Positions 37,480-46,259 of a stretch of DNA of 64,000 nucleotides are shown in pieces. The notes beneath the pieces were generated by a model. It was not told where the DNA came from, did not search any database, and worked only from the letters and a program-made list of their open reading frames with translations. The stretch comes from JBMOPD01 sp049323615. GTDB lineage: Bacteria; Bacillota; Desulfotomaculia; Desulfotomaculales; Desulfocucumaceae. Location: the NCBI GenBank assembly GCA_049323615.1, contig JBMOPD010000094.1, positions 62,001-126,000 on the forward strand, written 5' to 3'. Positions within the stretch are counted from its first letter, which is position 1, and each line of letters starts with the position of its first letter. The position numbers and the translations under genes are program-made.

Positions 37480-38178
37480 TTAGGCGGTCACCTTCTGGGA
37501 ATTGACTTTGATGCCCGGCCCCATGGTGGAGCACACCGAAACACCTTTAATATATTGACCTTTAGCCGCCTGGGGCTTCACCCTGATCAGCTGTTCAATC
37601 AGAACCCGCAGGTTTTCCGTCAATTTTTCAGTATCAAAAGAAACCTTCCCGATAGGAGCGTGAATTATTCCGGCCTTGTCGACCCTGTATTCGATCTTGC
37701 CGGCCTTGACTTCCTTAACAGCCTGGGTGACGTCAAAAGTCACGGTTCCGGTCTTGGGGTTGGGCATCAGGCCGCGGGGACCCAGGATACGGCCCAGTTT
37801 ACCGACCATACCCATCATATCGGGGGTGGCAATGGCCACGTCAAACCCCAGCCAGCCTTCCTTTTGAATTTTTTCCACCATATCCTCGGCGCCAACAAAG
37901 TCAGCGCCGGCTTCCCCGGCTTCCTTGGCCTTGTCACCCTTGGCAAAGACCAGCACCGTACGGGTTTTGCCGGTTCCGTGGGGAAGCACCACCGCCCCGC
38001 GGACCTGCTGGTCGGCATGGCGGGGGTCGACACCAAGCTTAACTACCGCTTCCACCGTTTCATCAAACTTGGCCGGCGCCAGTTTCTTCACCATGGCCAG
38101 GGCCTCGGCGGGATCGTAAAGCACCGTACGGTCAACCTGCTTGGCAGCGTCGGTTAATTTCTTACCTTGTTTGGGCAT
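37480..38178 (-). CDS. rplA: 50S ribosomal protein L1
   Basis: 232 residues, L1 stalk protein. Blocks: KFDETVEAVVKLGVDPRHAD, QQVRGAVVLPHGTGKTRTVL, RGLMPNPKTGTVTFDVTQAV, and GQYIKGVSVCSTMGPGIKVN. 79 bases after rplK. Confidence 0.98.
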   Translation of the reverse strand: MPKQGKKLTDAAKQVDRTVLYDPAEALAMVKKLAPAKFDETVEAVVKLGVDPRHADQQVRGAVVLPHGTGKTRTVLVFAKGDKAKEAGEAGADFVGAEDMVEKIQKEGWLGFDVAIATPDMMGMVGKLGRILGPRGLMPNPKTGTVTFDVTQAVKEVKAGKIEYRVDKAGIIHAPIGKVSFDTEKLTENLRVLIEQLIRVKPQAAKGQYIKGVSVCSTMGPGIKVNSQKVTA

Positions 38179-38257
38179 GTTACAACCTCCCTGTGGTGCA
38201 GCGGATTACGGCGGCGGTTATCGAACCGCCAGCCTTTATCCTCCCACTATTTTTAAT

Positions 38258-38686
38258 TTACCCTTCGGTAATTACTATACCCATACTGCGGGCGGTGCCT
38301 TCCACCATGCGCATAGCTGCCTCAACCGATGCGGCGTTAAGGTCCTGCATCTTGGTTTCAGCGATTTCGCGCACCTTGGAGCGGGGCACCTTGGCTACCT
38401 TTTTCTTGTTCGGTTCGCCGGAACCGGATTCAATGCCGGCGGCCTTCTTAAGCAATACCGCAGCGGGCGGAGTCTTTGTTACAAAAGTAAAAGACCGGTC
38501 CTCAAAAACAGTAATCTCCACCGGAATAATCAACCCGGCCTGAGCAGCAGTGCGCTCATTGAATTCCTTGACAAAGGCCATAATATTTACACCGTGCTGA
38601 CCCAGCGCGGGACCTACCGGCGGGGCAGGGGTGGCCTTTCCAGCGGGACACTGAAGCTTAACTATAGCGGCAACCCTTTTAGCCAT
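38258..38686 (-). CDS. rplK: 50S ribosomal protein L11
   Basis: 142 residues. N-terminal domain with the thiostrepton-region prolines (CPAGKATPAPPVGPALGQHG), then the rRNA-binding C-terminal domain (AGIESGSGEPNKKKVAKVPR, EGTARSMGIVI). Needed for stringent-response signalling on the ribosome. Confidence 0.98.
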   Translation of the reverse strand: MAKRVAAIVKLQCPAGKATPAPPVGPALGQHGVNIMAFVKEFNERTAAQAGLIIPVEITVFEDRSFTFVTKTPPAAVLLKKAAGIESGSGEPNKKKVAKVPRSKVREIAETKMQDLNAASVEAAMRMVEGTARSMGIVITEG

Positions 38687-38773
38687 ATCTCCTCTACACC
38701 TCCTTGCCTGTACCTGACAAACTTAAATATCTGTAGAAATCCAGACAACAGAAGCAGAATGTCCAGGCTATTT

Positions 38774-38798
38774 TATTCTCCTGTCTCCTGTATTCCTG
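38774..38798. repeat. Heptamer array, TCTCCTG family
   Basis: Three TCTCCTG-like units in the 121-base gap between nusG and rplK, next to the nusG stop codon. Confidence 0.65.
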
Positions 38799-38807
38799 CT
38801 TCGCAAC

Positions 38808-39335
38808 TCAGCTTATTTTCTCCACCTGTGAATACTCCAGTTCTACCGGGGTATCCCGGCCAAACATTGATATCTTAACCTTGATTTTACCTTTATCCGG
38901 ATACACCTCTTCGATGATCCCGTCAAAATTTTCAAAGGGCCCCGACCTGACCCTGATATGTTCGTTTACCGCAAAATCCATCCGTACCCGGGGTTCGTCA
39001 ACCCCCATGGACCTCATAATCTGTTTGGCCTCTGCATCGGTAAGGGGTATGGGCTTTGATCCGCTGCCCACAAATCCGGTAACTCCGGGGGTATTCCGGA
39101 CCACGTACCACGAGTCGTCGGTCATAATCATTTCCACCAGAACATAGCCCGGGAAGACTTTCCTTTTGCTGACCTTTCTTTTACCGTCCTTAACCTCGAT
39201 CTCATCTTCCATGGGCACAAGGATCCGGAATATCTTTTCCTCCATGTTCATGGATTCAATTCTCTTTTCGAGATTGGCTTTCACCTTATTCTCGTAACCT
39301 GAATAGGTATGGATGACATACCACTGCTTACTCAT
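38808..39335 (-). CDS. nusG: Transcription termination/antitermination factor NusG
   Basis: 175 residues. NGN domain (KQWYVIHTYSGYENKVKANL, VFPGYVLVEMIMTDDSWYVV) followed by a KOW domain (IRVRSGPFENFDGIIEEVYP). Binds the polymerase clamp and S10/Rho. 41 bases after secE. Confidence 0.98.
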   Translation of the reverse strand: MSKQWYVIHTYSGYENKVKANLEKRIESMNMEEKIFRILVPMEDEIEVKDGKRKVSKRKVFPGYVLVEMIMTDDSWYVVRNTPGVTGFVGSGSKPIPLTDAEAKQIMRSMGVDEPRVRMDFAVNEHIRVRSGPFENFDGIIEEVYPDKGKIKVKISMFGRDTPVELEYSQVEKIS

Positions 39336-39376
39336 AAATACAAGGGACCTGGTTCAGGTCCCTCACCTCCCCGGTT

Positions 39377-39712
39377 CTATCGGATAAACAACTGCAGGAC
39401 CCTGCTCATCAGTGAATCAAAAACCCATATCAATATGCCTACAATTATAACAGCCACCAGCACTACCAGGGTATAGGTAAGAACCTCCCGGCGGGTCGGC
39501 CAGTGTACTTTTTTAAGTTCACCATAGACTCCGCGGAAGTACTTTTTGGCCTGTTCAAAACGGCTAACCGCGCTTTTCTTAACCGCTACCGGCTTCTTGT
39601 CACCCCTCGGGACAGGCTTTTTGGCATCATCTTTCTTCTTTAGAGCAACTTCACCCCGGGGAGCAGGCTTTTTTTCGTCTGCTTGATCCTTATCTTTCCT
39701 GATTATAGCCAT
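39377..39712 (-). CDS. secE: Preprotein translocase subunit SecE, with long basic N-terminal extension
   Basis: 111 residues. The C-terminal SecE core (YFRGVYGELKKVHWPTRREV followed by one membrane helix, LVVLVAVIIVGILIWVF) is standard. The first 50 residues are a Lys/Pro-rich low-complexity arm (K-K-D-D-A-K-K-P-V-P-R-G-D-K-K-P), longer than in the roughly 60-residue minimal SecE. Confidence 0.95.
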   Translation of the reverse strand: MAIIRKDKDQADEKKPAPRGEVALKKKDDAKKPVPRGDKKPVAVKKSAVSRFEQAKKYFRGVYGELKKVHWPTRREVLTYTLVVLVAVIIVGILIWVFDSLMSRVLQLFIR

Positions 39713-39903
39713 AAATCAGCCACATCCTTAAACTTCCGGAAAATAGTATGCCCAATTTCAGCCACAGAGAGCAGGCTCCTGATTCCCAATTCCATACGGG
39801 TGGCACAAAATTAGAAAATTCGGTGGCATCTCAAGGCAGATATAAAAATACCCGCCTCAAACCGGCTGTTCCGGTACCGGACGGTGTGCTTTCGGGTACC
39901 AAT

Positions 39904-40053
39904 CTAGCGGGTTTCTTTATGGACGGTATGGGTATGGCAAAATCTGCAATACTTTTTCATTTCAATCCGGTTGGGATCATTCTTTTTGTTTTTGGTCGTT
40001 GTATAGTTACGGCGTTTACACTCTGTGCATGCCAGTGTTACTCCAACCCGCAT
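39904..40053 (-). CDS. rpmG: 50S ribosomal protein L33 (zinc-type)
   Basis: A 49-residue protein: M-R-V-G-V-T-L-A-C-T-E-C-K-R-R-N-Y-T-T-T at the N-terminus and C-R-F-C-H-T-H-T-V-H-K-E-T-R at the end. C9, C12, C36 and C39 form the zinc site. It precedes secE in the usual order. The rpmG-secE gap (39713-39903) holds no recognisable tRNA-Trp, which often lies there. Confidence 0.95.
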   Translation of the reverse strand: MRVGVTLACTECKRRNYTTTKNKKNDPNRIEMKKYCRFCHTHTVHKETR

Positions 40054-40114
40054 CTGAAGCCACCTCCTAAAGCAAAAAAAACCTGGAAGGTCTTATTTAT
40101 GGATAACCTTAAAC

Positions 40115-40143
40115 AATTTATCATAATTAATTTTCCCTGTCAA
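40115..40143 (-). promoter_or_regulatory. rpmG-secE-nusG promoter
   Basis: TTGACA, 17-base AT-rich spacer, TAAATT on the minus strand, 62 bases before rpmG. The 313-base tuf-rpmG gap contains this promoter and the tuf terminator but no gene. Confidence 0.6.
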
Positions 40144-40231
40144 TAGCTGTCTTCAGGTATGAAAACTAAAGGTTTTCCTGTGCGTTTCCAGTCTACCTCC
40201 CCAGGCGTATTTTTATACCATTTTTTTCCTT

Positions 40232-40288
40232 AAGAAAAAACAAAAACTGACCGGGAAACCGGATGTAGACCAAGCCTCCTGGTCAAAT
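40232..40288 (-). terminator. Terminator after tuf copy 2
   Basis: In the minus direction a GACCA/TGGTC stem and a CCGG/CCGG stem, closed by TGACC/GGTCA, run into TTTTTGTTTTTTC. The fold is branched rather than a single hairpin. Confidence 0.5.
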
Positions 40289-40366
40289 TGGCAACTATTT
40301 TTAACCACTTTCTATTTTCTATATTTTTTTACTCTGTGATCTGTGTTCCCTGCGGCTCAAATATTT

Positions 40367-41569
<1,203 letters not shown>

Positions 41570-41677
41570 TTGAAAACTTCCTCCTTTGCAGCTTCCGGAA
41601 ATAAATCATTAATCTCTAAGTTTTTCCAGAGGGCCATGATTTATACAGGCCGAAAAATTTCAGTAGTAATTTCTCTA

Positions 41678-41709
41678 AAAACAAAAAAAATCCTCCCCCT
41701 GGGGGGAGA
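41678..41709 (-). terminator. Terminator upstream of tuf copy 2
   Basis: Minus-strand TCTCCCCCCAGGGGGAGGA hairpin followed by eight Ts. It would end transcripts from the pseudo-receiver gene and separate them from tuf. The remaining 41570-41840 sequence must hold the tuf promoter, which I could not assign (a TATAAA without a good -35 is near 41640). Confidence 0.75.
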
Positions 41710-41840
41710 AAAATACATGGCTGTTTTTGTGTTGTATTGTCGGACTTTTAAGCCTGGAATTCAGGCTATATCTAATTCTTAATTACTAAATGACCCATTT
41801 CAATTGCCGGCCGTTTAGAGTTGACAGCTTACTGCTATTT

Positions 41841-42221
41841 TCAGCAATATTTTACCCCCGCACCACTGCCTTTTAGGATATATTTTTCAACTCTTTCAGC
41901 CTGATTAACCGGGTTTATCAAAATATCGTCCACTCCGGCAAAATATGCGCTGGCCATAGAGTCACGGGTAATTTTAGTGGTGTATACAACCACGGGGCAG
42001 TTAATCTTTTTTTTCAGCGTTTGCACCAGGTTGGGCCAGTAATTATTGTTTTCCATGGAAATAAATATGATCCGGGGATGGTGCGCCAAGGCCAGCCTTA
42101 AGGCGCCGAATTCGTCGCCGGCCTCGTGTATGGCACAGCTATGCCTTGAGATCATTGCCTTTAAGCTGTTGCGCATACATCTGGACTTATCCACGATTAT
42201 CACACTGCTTCCGGCAGACAC
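41841..42221 (-). CDS. Degenerate receiver-domain protein (pseudo-response regulator)
   Basis: 126 residues with the outline of a CheY-like receiver: SVIIVDKSRCMRNSLKAMIS, a middle strand PRIIFISMENNN and a final helix after GVDDILINPVNQAERVEKYI. The phospho-acceptor Asp is replaced by Ser55 (I-F-I-S-M-E) and the conserved Lys by Asn103 (L-I-N-P-V), so normal phosphorylation is not expected. No output domain. GTG start at 42221. It follows the agr-type regulator gene, separated by a strong terminator. Confidence 0.75.
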   Translation of the reverse strand: MSAGSSVIIVDKSRCMRNSLKAMISRHSCAIHEAGDEFGALRLALAHHPRIIFISMENNNYWPNLVQTLKKKINCPVVVYTTKITRDSMASAYFAGVDDILINPVNQAERVEKYILKGSGAGVKYC

Positions 42222-42384
42222 TTACACATCCCCTCCCCTACCCCCTGTTTTAAGAGAAAGGACAAAACCAAGGGTGAGTGAAGGTAATTTTATCAAATAT
42301 TTCCCCGCTTGTCTACATTTTGGTTTAAAAAGTGAAAATAATTGTCTGATTTCTGCATTTTAGCGCCTGAAACCGGAAGCCACA

Positions 42385-42414
42385 TCAAAAGGAGCCCCGG
42401 AGGGCTCCTTTTGA
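42385..42414 (-). terminator. Terminator of the agr operon
   Basis: A perfect 13-bp stem (TCAAAAGGAGCCC with GGGCTCCTTTTGA) around CGGA, immediately after the stop codon of the LytTR regulator. The AAAAGG/CCTTTT ends make it effective in both directions. Confidence 0.85.
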
Positions 42415-43182
42415 TTACTGCTTTTTTTTGCCCTTATTCACCATGTCATCCAGTTCCCGCAGCTTGTCCCAGGTCATCAGCGGCCTTTCCTGAGTATTGG
42501 CCATGACCACCTGGTAGGTGCTTTTACCACAGGGGACCAGTTCTTTCACCATGTTCAGATTGATCAGAAATCCCTTGTGCGACCTGAAAAACATCTGGTC
42601 CCTCAGCTGCTCCTCCAGCGCTCCCAGCGATTCGTCGGCGTTAACTCTGCCCCCGATGTAATGCACCACTGTCTTGCGGTCTTCCTTGGTGATGAAGATG
42701 ACTTCCTTCAAGTCTATCATCAGGATCCTTTCGGCATCTTTAAACAGCCTGGCCCCCTGTATGTCACCCCATTTTTTAACCGGGATTTCTTCCTTCACGG
42801 GCTCTCCCCTCCTGGTGGCCTCAATATCCAGAATCCGCTTGACGGTCTGGGTTATCCGTTCCACCTTGAAGGGCTTGACCAGGTAGTCAAAGGCATAAAT
42901 TTCAAAAGCCTTGTCCCTGTACTCGGAGAAACCCGTGCAGAAGATGATGTAAGTCCAGGGGTTGATGTCAAAGATGTCCTGGGCCAGCGCGATCCCGTTC
43001 TTTCCGGGCAGGTCGATATCAATCAGCACTACCCGGGGGCGCAGCTTCTCAAACAATTGAAGCGCTGTAAAGCCGTCTTCCGCTTCCCCCACGACATCCG
43101 CACCCGGCACATCCTTGACGGCTGCCTTGATCACCTGCCGCATGGCGGGATCATCCTCGGCTATCATCACCGTCAATTTCAT
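42415..43182 (-). CDS. agrA: LytTR-family response regulator (AgrA-like)
   Basis: About 255 residues. Receiver domain 1-120: acidic pair in M-I-A-E-D-D, phospho-acceptor Asp55 in VVLIDIDLPGKNG, Lys in FDYLVKPFKVERI. LytTR DNA-binding domain about 140-240: EVIFITKEDRKTVVHYIGGR, FFRSHKGFLINLNMVKEL. The start is ATG 43182 after GGGGG, or the ATG at 43203 that directly follows the agrD stop (TAAATG). Last gene of the agr operon; predicted to respond to the AgrC kinase. Confidence 0.9.
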   Translation of the reverse strand: MKLTVMIAEDDPAMRQVIKAAVKDVPGADVVGEAEDGFTALQLFEKLRPRVVLIDIDLPGKNGIALAQDIFDINPWTYIIFCTGFSEYRDKAFEIYAFDYLVKPFKVERITQTVKRILDIEATRRGEPVKEEIPVKKWGDIQGARLFKDAERILMIDLKEVIFITKEDRKTVVHYIGGRVNADESLGALEEQLRDQMFFRSHKGFLINLNMVKELVPCGKSTYQVVMANTQERPLMTWDKLRELDDMVNKGKKKQ

Positions 43183-43203
43183 TCCGTTACCCCCATACTT
43201 CAT

Positions 43204-43320
43204 TTACTTGGCCGGGGGAGCGGGCTGGTAATAGTTAAATAAACTTGCCGGACCGATACCGATCCCAGCCGCCACCAGAGCAAACAGCACCAGGGGGGAG
43301 TAAACCAGCTTCTTAAGCAT
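43204..43320 (-). CDS. agrD: AgrD-like cyclic lactone autoinducer prepeptide
   Basis: 38 residues: M-L-K-K-L-V-Y-S-P-L-V-L-F-A-L-V-A-A-G-I, then G-I-G-P-A-S-L-F-N-Y-Y-Q-P-A-P-P-A-K. It has the AgrD plan: an amphipathic N-terminal helix, a short core, and a conserved-looking C-terminal Y-Q-P-x-x-P recognition tail. There is no Cys; Ser26 sits at the expected ring position, so a lactone ring (S-L-F-N-Y) is predicted instead of a thiolactone. An excellent ribosome site AAGGAGGTG lies 5 bases upstream. It overlaps the agrB end by 8 bases. Confidence 0.85.
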   Translation of the reverse strand: MLKKLVYSPLVLFALVAAGIGIGPASLFNYYQPAPPAK

Positions 43321-43957
43321 GGGAACACCTCCTTTCACCCAGTATCCTTGAAAGAACAATGTCAAAACCATCTATCACCCAGTATCCCGGCGGGGTGAAG
43401 CTGAACGACTGAACCATCATGGCCAGAAACCCGGCTACCGCCACGGGAACGTTGTATGGTACAACAATAAACATCGTTACGCTGGTCCAGATTGCTAGAT
43501 ATAACAGGGACAGCCTCTTAAATAATCCCCTCTCCCCGGTTTTTACCTTTCTGTTGGTCACCTCCCCCGGCGCCCAAATCAGCACCGACAAAACCATAAC
43601 CACTGAACCGACCACCAAAATTTTAACCAGTACAGGTTGGGATATATAAGGCTCAATATAAACACCCAGTTTACCGGCCCCAAGAAAAACGATTATTCCG
43701 AAGGTCAGGCAGCGCCAGTAGTCCTCGCAGTGAGCCCCCCCGCTGACCAGGCGGAAAAGACCCATGCTTACCATGGCGAAAAGCGCCCCGGGCAGCACCC
43801 CCAACAGAGCAGCTGCGCATAAAAGAATAGTCCACTTGATGAACTCACCCAGGATAATCTCCAGCCCAAAGCGGACGGTATCCACTTTGGATTGCTCCAG
43901 CCCCACCTCACATACCAAAAATTTGGCCATGCGGGAGGCGATGTCGTACATCTTCAC
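43313..43957 (-). CDS. agrB: AgrB-like membrane peptidase
   Basis: 214 residues with five or six hydrophobic segments. The cysteine-protease motif GGAHCEDYWRC contains His76 and Cys83, matching the catalytic pair of AgrB. In known systems AgrB cuts the C-terminal tail from AgrD, forms the cyclic intermediate and helps export it. The gene lies between agrC and agrD, overlapping agrD. Confidence 0.92.
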   Translation of the reverse strand: MKMYDIASRMAKFLVCEVGLEQSKVDTVRFGLEIILGEFIKWTILLCAAALLGVLPGALFAMVSMGLFRLVSGGAHCEDYWRCLTFGIIVFLGAGKLGVYIEPYISQPVLVKILVVGSVVMVLSVLIWAPGEVTNRKVKTGERGLFKRLSLLYLAIWTSVTMFIVVPYNVPVAVAGFLAMMVQSFSFTPPGYWVIDGFDIVLSRILGERRCSHA

Positions 43958-43961
43958 CAGA

Positions 43962-45323
43962 TCACCTCCTGAAGGGGATGCCTACCTTGAATATAGTCTC
44001 TCCACTCCCGGATGAAACCTCTATATTCCCTTTATACTTGTCCACTATTTCCTTCACTATAGTCAGACCCAGGCCGGCATGACCCTTTTTGGTGGTGAAG
44101 CTGTTCTTGAATATCTCCCCGGCCAACTGCGGGTCCATTTCCCCCCGGTTAGACACATCGATCAGATACATTCCTCTTTCGGCGGTAATGTCCAGCCTTA
44201 CTGCCCGGTCCCCAGCCTCATTCTTACCCACCGCGTCAAAGGCGTTATCGATGAGGTTGCCCAAAAGCGAGCTGGCTTCGTTACTGTTAAGAGGAAAATC
44301 CTCCAGGGAGCACTCAATGCTGATGTCAAATTTTATATTCCGGGTCTCGGCTATACCTATCTTGGTATAGAGTAGGGCACTGACACCGGGGTTGTCGGTC
44401 TTGATCAACTCCCCGGTACCTGAAACATAATGGTATGTGTTTTGTATGTACTCCTTTGCTTTCTCGAAGCTGCCAGTCTCCATCAGACCAAAGACCGTTT
44501 GCAGGTGGTGGTTGAAATCGTGGCGCTGCTTCCTTATGGAAAGGATTAGTTCTTTCAATTGTTCTATTGTTTCAGCGGCCCTGGTAGCCTCATACTCCTT
44601 TTCAACAGCCCTGTTTATTCTCCTTAAAGCCCATACTGATACAAAAGCAAGAATTATTATTAGGGCATTAAATAACACCTTAAATAGATCCGGATAATTG
44701 CTGGAAACGTTAACCTGAACTGACACATAAGCAAAATTAAGAATGAACAGTAAAAAAATTGGAAGAAATATAAATATGACGGCTGGAAGGTACTCTTTAT
44801 ACAAGGCTCCATTTCCCGGCTCAGGGTTTATAGAATATTTATCTTTGAAAGCTTGCCATCGGGTTATCTTTGCAAAAGTTAGACTGTATTTTTTAAATAT
44901 TAATATAGTGGCTAACATAGCGCCCGCAACGGGAATAAAGAATAATATTCTCATATATGGGTCATTTACCACACTTTGTATGGTTAGACCAGTTATAACC
45001 AGCATTAATTGAGCGGAAGATATTTCTAGTATAATTTCAAAAGTTGCTCCGACCGTTATACCAATTGCTGCAATCCAGAAGGGTATTCTTGATACTATAA
45101 AAATAAGGGTTACAAATGATATCATCTGAATAATTGTGTGCAATCCTACTGGTATAGGAAGAGACCTGACAATATACGCCACCACCGACTGGATTAACCC
45201 GATCAATACGATCTCAGCTAACCTGGGCTTTCCCCCCATGAACTGGATGGCAAAATAAGCCATCAGCATGGCTTCCGGGAACGATATACAAAGCATGATC
45301 AGGATCGACATTTGCGGATCCAA
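43962..45323 (-). CDS. agrC: AgrC-like sensor histidine kinase
   Basis: 453 residues. Residues 5-235 hold six or seven membrane helices for peptide sensing. A coiled linker (240-262) leads to the dimerisation helix with phospho-acceptor His268 in R-K-Q-R-H-D-F-N-H-H-L-Q. The HATPase domain has N360 (GNLIDNAFDAV) and the G-box GHAGLGLTIVKEIVDKYKGN. This is the HPK10/SpoOB-like AgrC architecture. Start TTG at 45323, or ATG at 45311. The sensor part is visibly AT-richer than neighbouring genes. Confidence 0.9.
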   Translation of the reverse strand: MDPQMSILIMLCISFPEAMLMAYFAIQFMGGKPRLAEIVLIGLIQSVVAYIVRSLPIPVGLHTIIQMISFVTLIFIVSRIPFWIAAIGITVGATFEIILEISSAQLMLVITGLTIQSVVNDPYMRILFFIPVAGAMLATILIFKKYSLTFAKITRWQAFKDKYSINPEPGNGALYKEYLPAVIFIFLPIFLLFILNFAYVSVQVNVSSNYPDLFKVLFNALIIILAFVSVWALRRINRAVEKEYEATRAAETIEQLKELILSIRKQRHDFNHHLQTVFGLMETGSFEKAKEYIQNTYHYVSGTGELIKTDNPGVSALLYTKIGIAETRNIKFDISIECSLEDFPLNSNEASSLLGNLIDNAFDAVGKNEAGDRAVRLDITAERGMYLIDVSNRGEMDPQLAGEIFKNSFTTKKGHAGLGLTIVKEIVDKYKGNIEVSSGSGETIFKVGIPFRR

Positions 45324-45373
45324 TGGAATCCCTTCTTTCTGTATTTCTCATGCAGTCGTAATTTCCTCCACCG

Positions 45374-45428
45374 GGTGCCTGAAAGGAGTAATAAGCTGCT
45401 TAAAAGGTTCTATACGGTGCCTGAAAAA
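45374..45428. promoter_or_regulatory. Three 21-bp-period direct repeats upstream of agrC (possible LytTR sites)
   Basis: GGTGCCTGAAAGG at 45374, GCTGCTTAAAAGG at 45395 and GGTGCCTGAAAAA at 45416 are spaced exactly 21 and 21 bases apart. LytTR regulators bind short direct repeats about 21 bases apart, centre to centre, so these are good candidates for AgrA binding (inference). Confidence 0.55.
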
Positions 45429-45437
45429 TTTTGTAAA
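45409..45437 (-). promoter_or_regulatory. Candidate agr operon promoter
   Basis: TTTACA, 17-base spacer, TATAGA on the minus strand. The first 21-bp repeat lies in the spacer and the other two downstream, an arrangement suited to repression or to a second, activated promoter closer to agrC. Confidence 0.55.
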
Positions 45438-45533
45438 CTTTGTAGTTATATTAAACAAAATGTAAGGATGATCCTCTTTTTTCAACGAAAAATAACAATT
45501 TTTTCGCTTGGTGACGAATGCTTTTATAGCAAT

Positions 45534-45575
45534 AAAAAAACGGCATCACACTTTCCGGTGTGATGCCGTTTTTTT
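45534..45575 (-). terminator. Bidirectional terminator of the tRNA cluster
   Basis: An 11-bp perfect stem CGGCATCACAC with GTGTGATGCCG, flanked by A7 on the left and T7 on the right, so it works in both directions. It ends the tRNA transcript 2 bases past the Met tRNA CCA. Confidence 0.9.
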
Positions 45576-45576
45576 G

Positions 45577-45653
45577 TGGTAGCGGCGCAGGGACTTGAAC
45601 CCCGGACACCACGGGTATGAACCGTGTGCTCTAACCAGCTGAGCTACGCCGCC
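45577..45653 (-). tRNA. tRNA-Met (elongator, anticodon CAT)
   Basis: Reads GGCGGCGTAGCTCAGCTGG from the 5' end, anticodon loop T-T-C-A-T-A-C, GGTTCAAGTCC T-arm and encoded CCA. The G1-U72 acceptor pair and elongator-type sequence distinguish it from the initiator. Confidence 0.95.
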
Positions 45654-45656
45654 ATA

Positions 45657-45732
<76 letters not shown>

Positions 45733-45733
45733 A

Positions 45734-45809
<76 letters not shown>

Positions 45810-45882
45810 ACGACAGTGTTTATTATAGCACAAAGCCGTACTGCGATAAAGTCCCGCTTGATTTTACGGCTTTGATTGGCAT

Positions 45883-45968
45883 TGGTGGAGGGGGCAGGAT
45901 TCGAACCTGCGAAGGTGTCTACCGGCAGATTTACAGTCTGCTCCCTTTGGCCGCTCGGGAACCCCTCC
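45883..45968 (-). tRNA. tRNA-Tyr (anticodon GTA)
   Basis: 86 bases with a long variable arm (class II). Starts GGAGGGGTTCCCGAGCGGCC; anticodon loop C-T-G-T-A-A-A; T-arm GGTTCGAATCC; encoded CCA. Confidence 0.95.
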
Positions 45969-45973
45969 ATATT

Positions 45974-46069
45974 CGGTCGTCGGTCGTCAGGCGGCAGTCG
46001 TCAGTTTTTAAGTTGGAATTCGCTTTTGCGAATTCCTTCTTACCGACGTCCTACGTCCGACGTCTGACT
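45974..46069. repeat. Head-to-head heptamer arrays with central hairpin, inside the tRNA cluster
   Basis: CGGTCGT-type units (45974-46004) and ACCGACG/TCCTACG-type units (46042-46069) flank a perfect GGAATTCGC-TTTT-GCGAATTCC hairpin (46015-46036). It lies between tRNA-Thr(TGT) and tRNA-Tyr, so it is part of the precursor. Confidence 0.7.
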
Positions 46070-46076
46070 ACTTATT

Positions 46077-46152
46077 TGGAGCCGGCGATGGGACTCGAAC
46101 CCGCAACCTGCTGATTACAAGTCAGCTGCTCTGCCAATTGAGCTACGCCGGC
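46077..46152 (-). tRNA. tRNA-Thr (anticodon TGT)
   Basis: Starts GCCGGCGTAGCTCAATTGG; anticodon loop C-T-T-G-T-A-A; T-arm GGTTCGAGTCC; encoded CCA. First gene of the cluster. Confidence 0.95.
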
Positions 46153-46183
46153 GCGTGAGTCTCTATCTCCAGGCGCAAAATAT

Positions 46184-46212
46184 ATGTTAACAGAAAAAAC
46201 ACCGGGTGTCAA
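46184..46212 (-). promoter_or_regulatory. tRNA cluster promoter
   Basis: TTGACA, 17-base spacer, TAACAT on the minus strand, 32 bases before the first tRNA. Suits a strongly expressed stable-RNA operon. Confidence 0.8.
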
Positions 46213-46259
46213 CACTCCCGGCCGTGGTTTTTTATGTCAAAAGCTCTCCCTATATTATT

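Noticed and set aside
39713..39903. tRNA-Trp expected between rpmG and secE
   Set aside because: No acceptor/T-arm pattern (GGTTCGAATCC type) was found on either strand in this gap.
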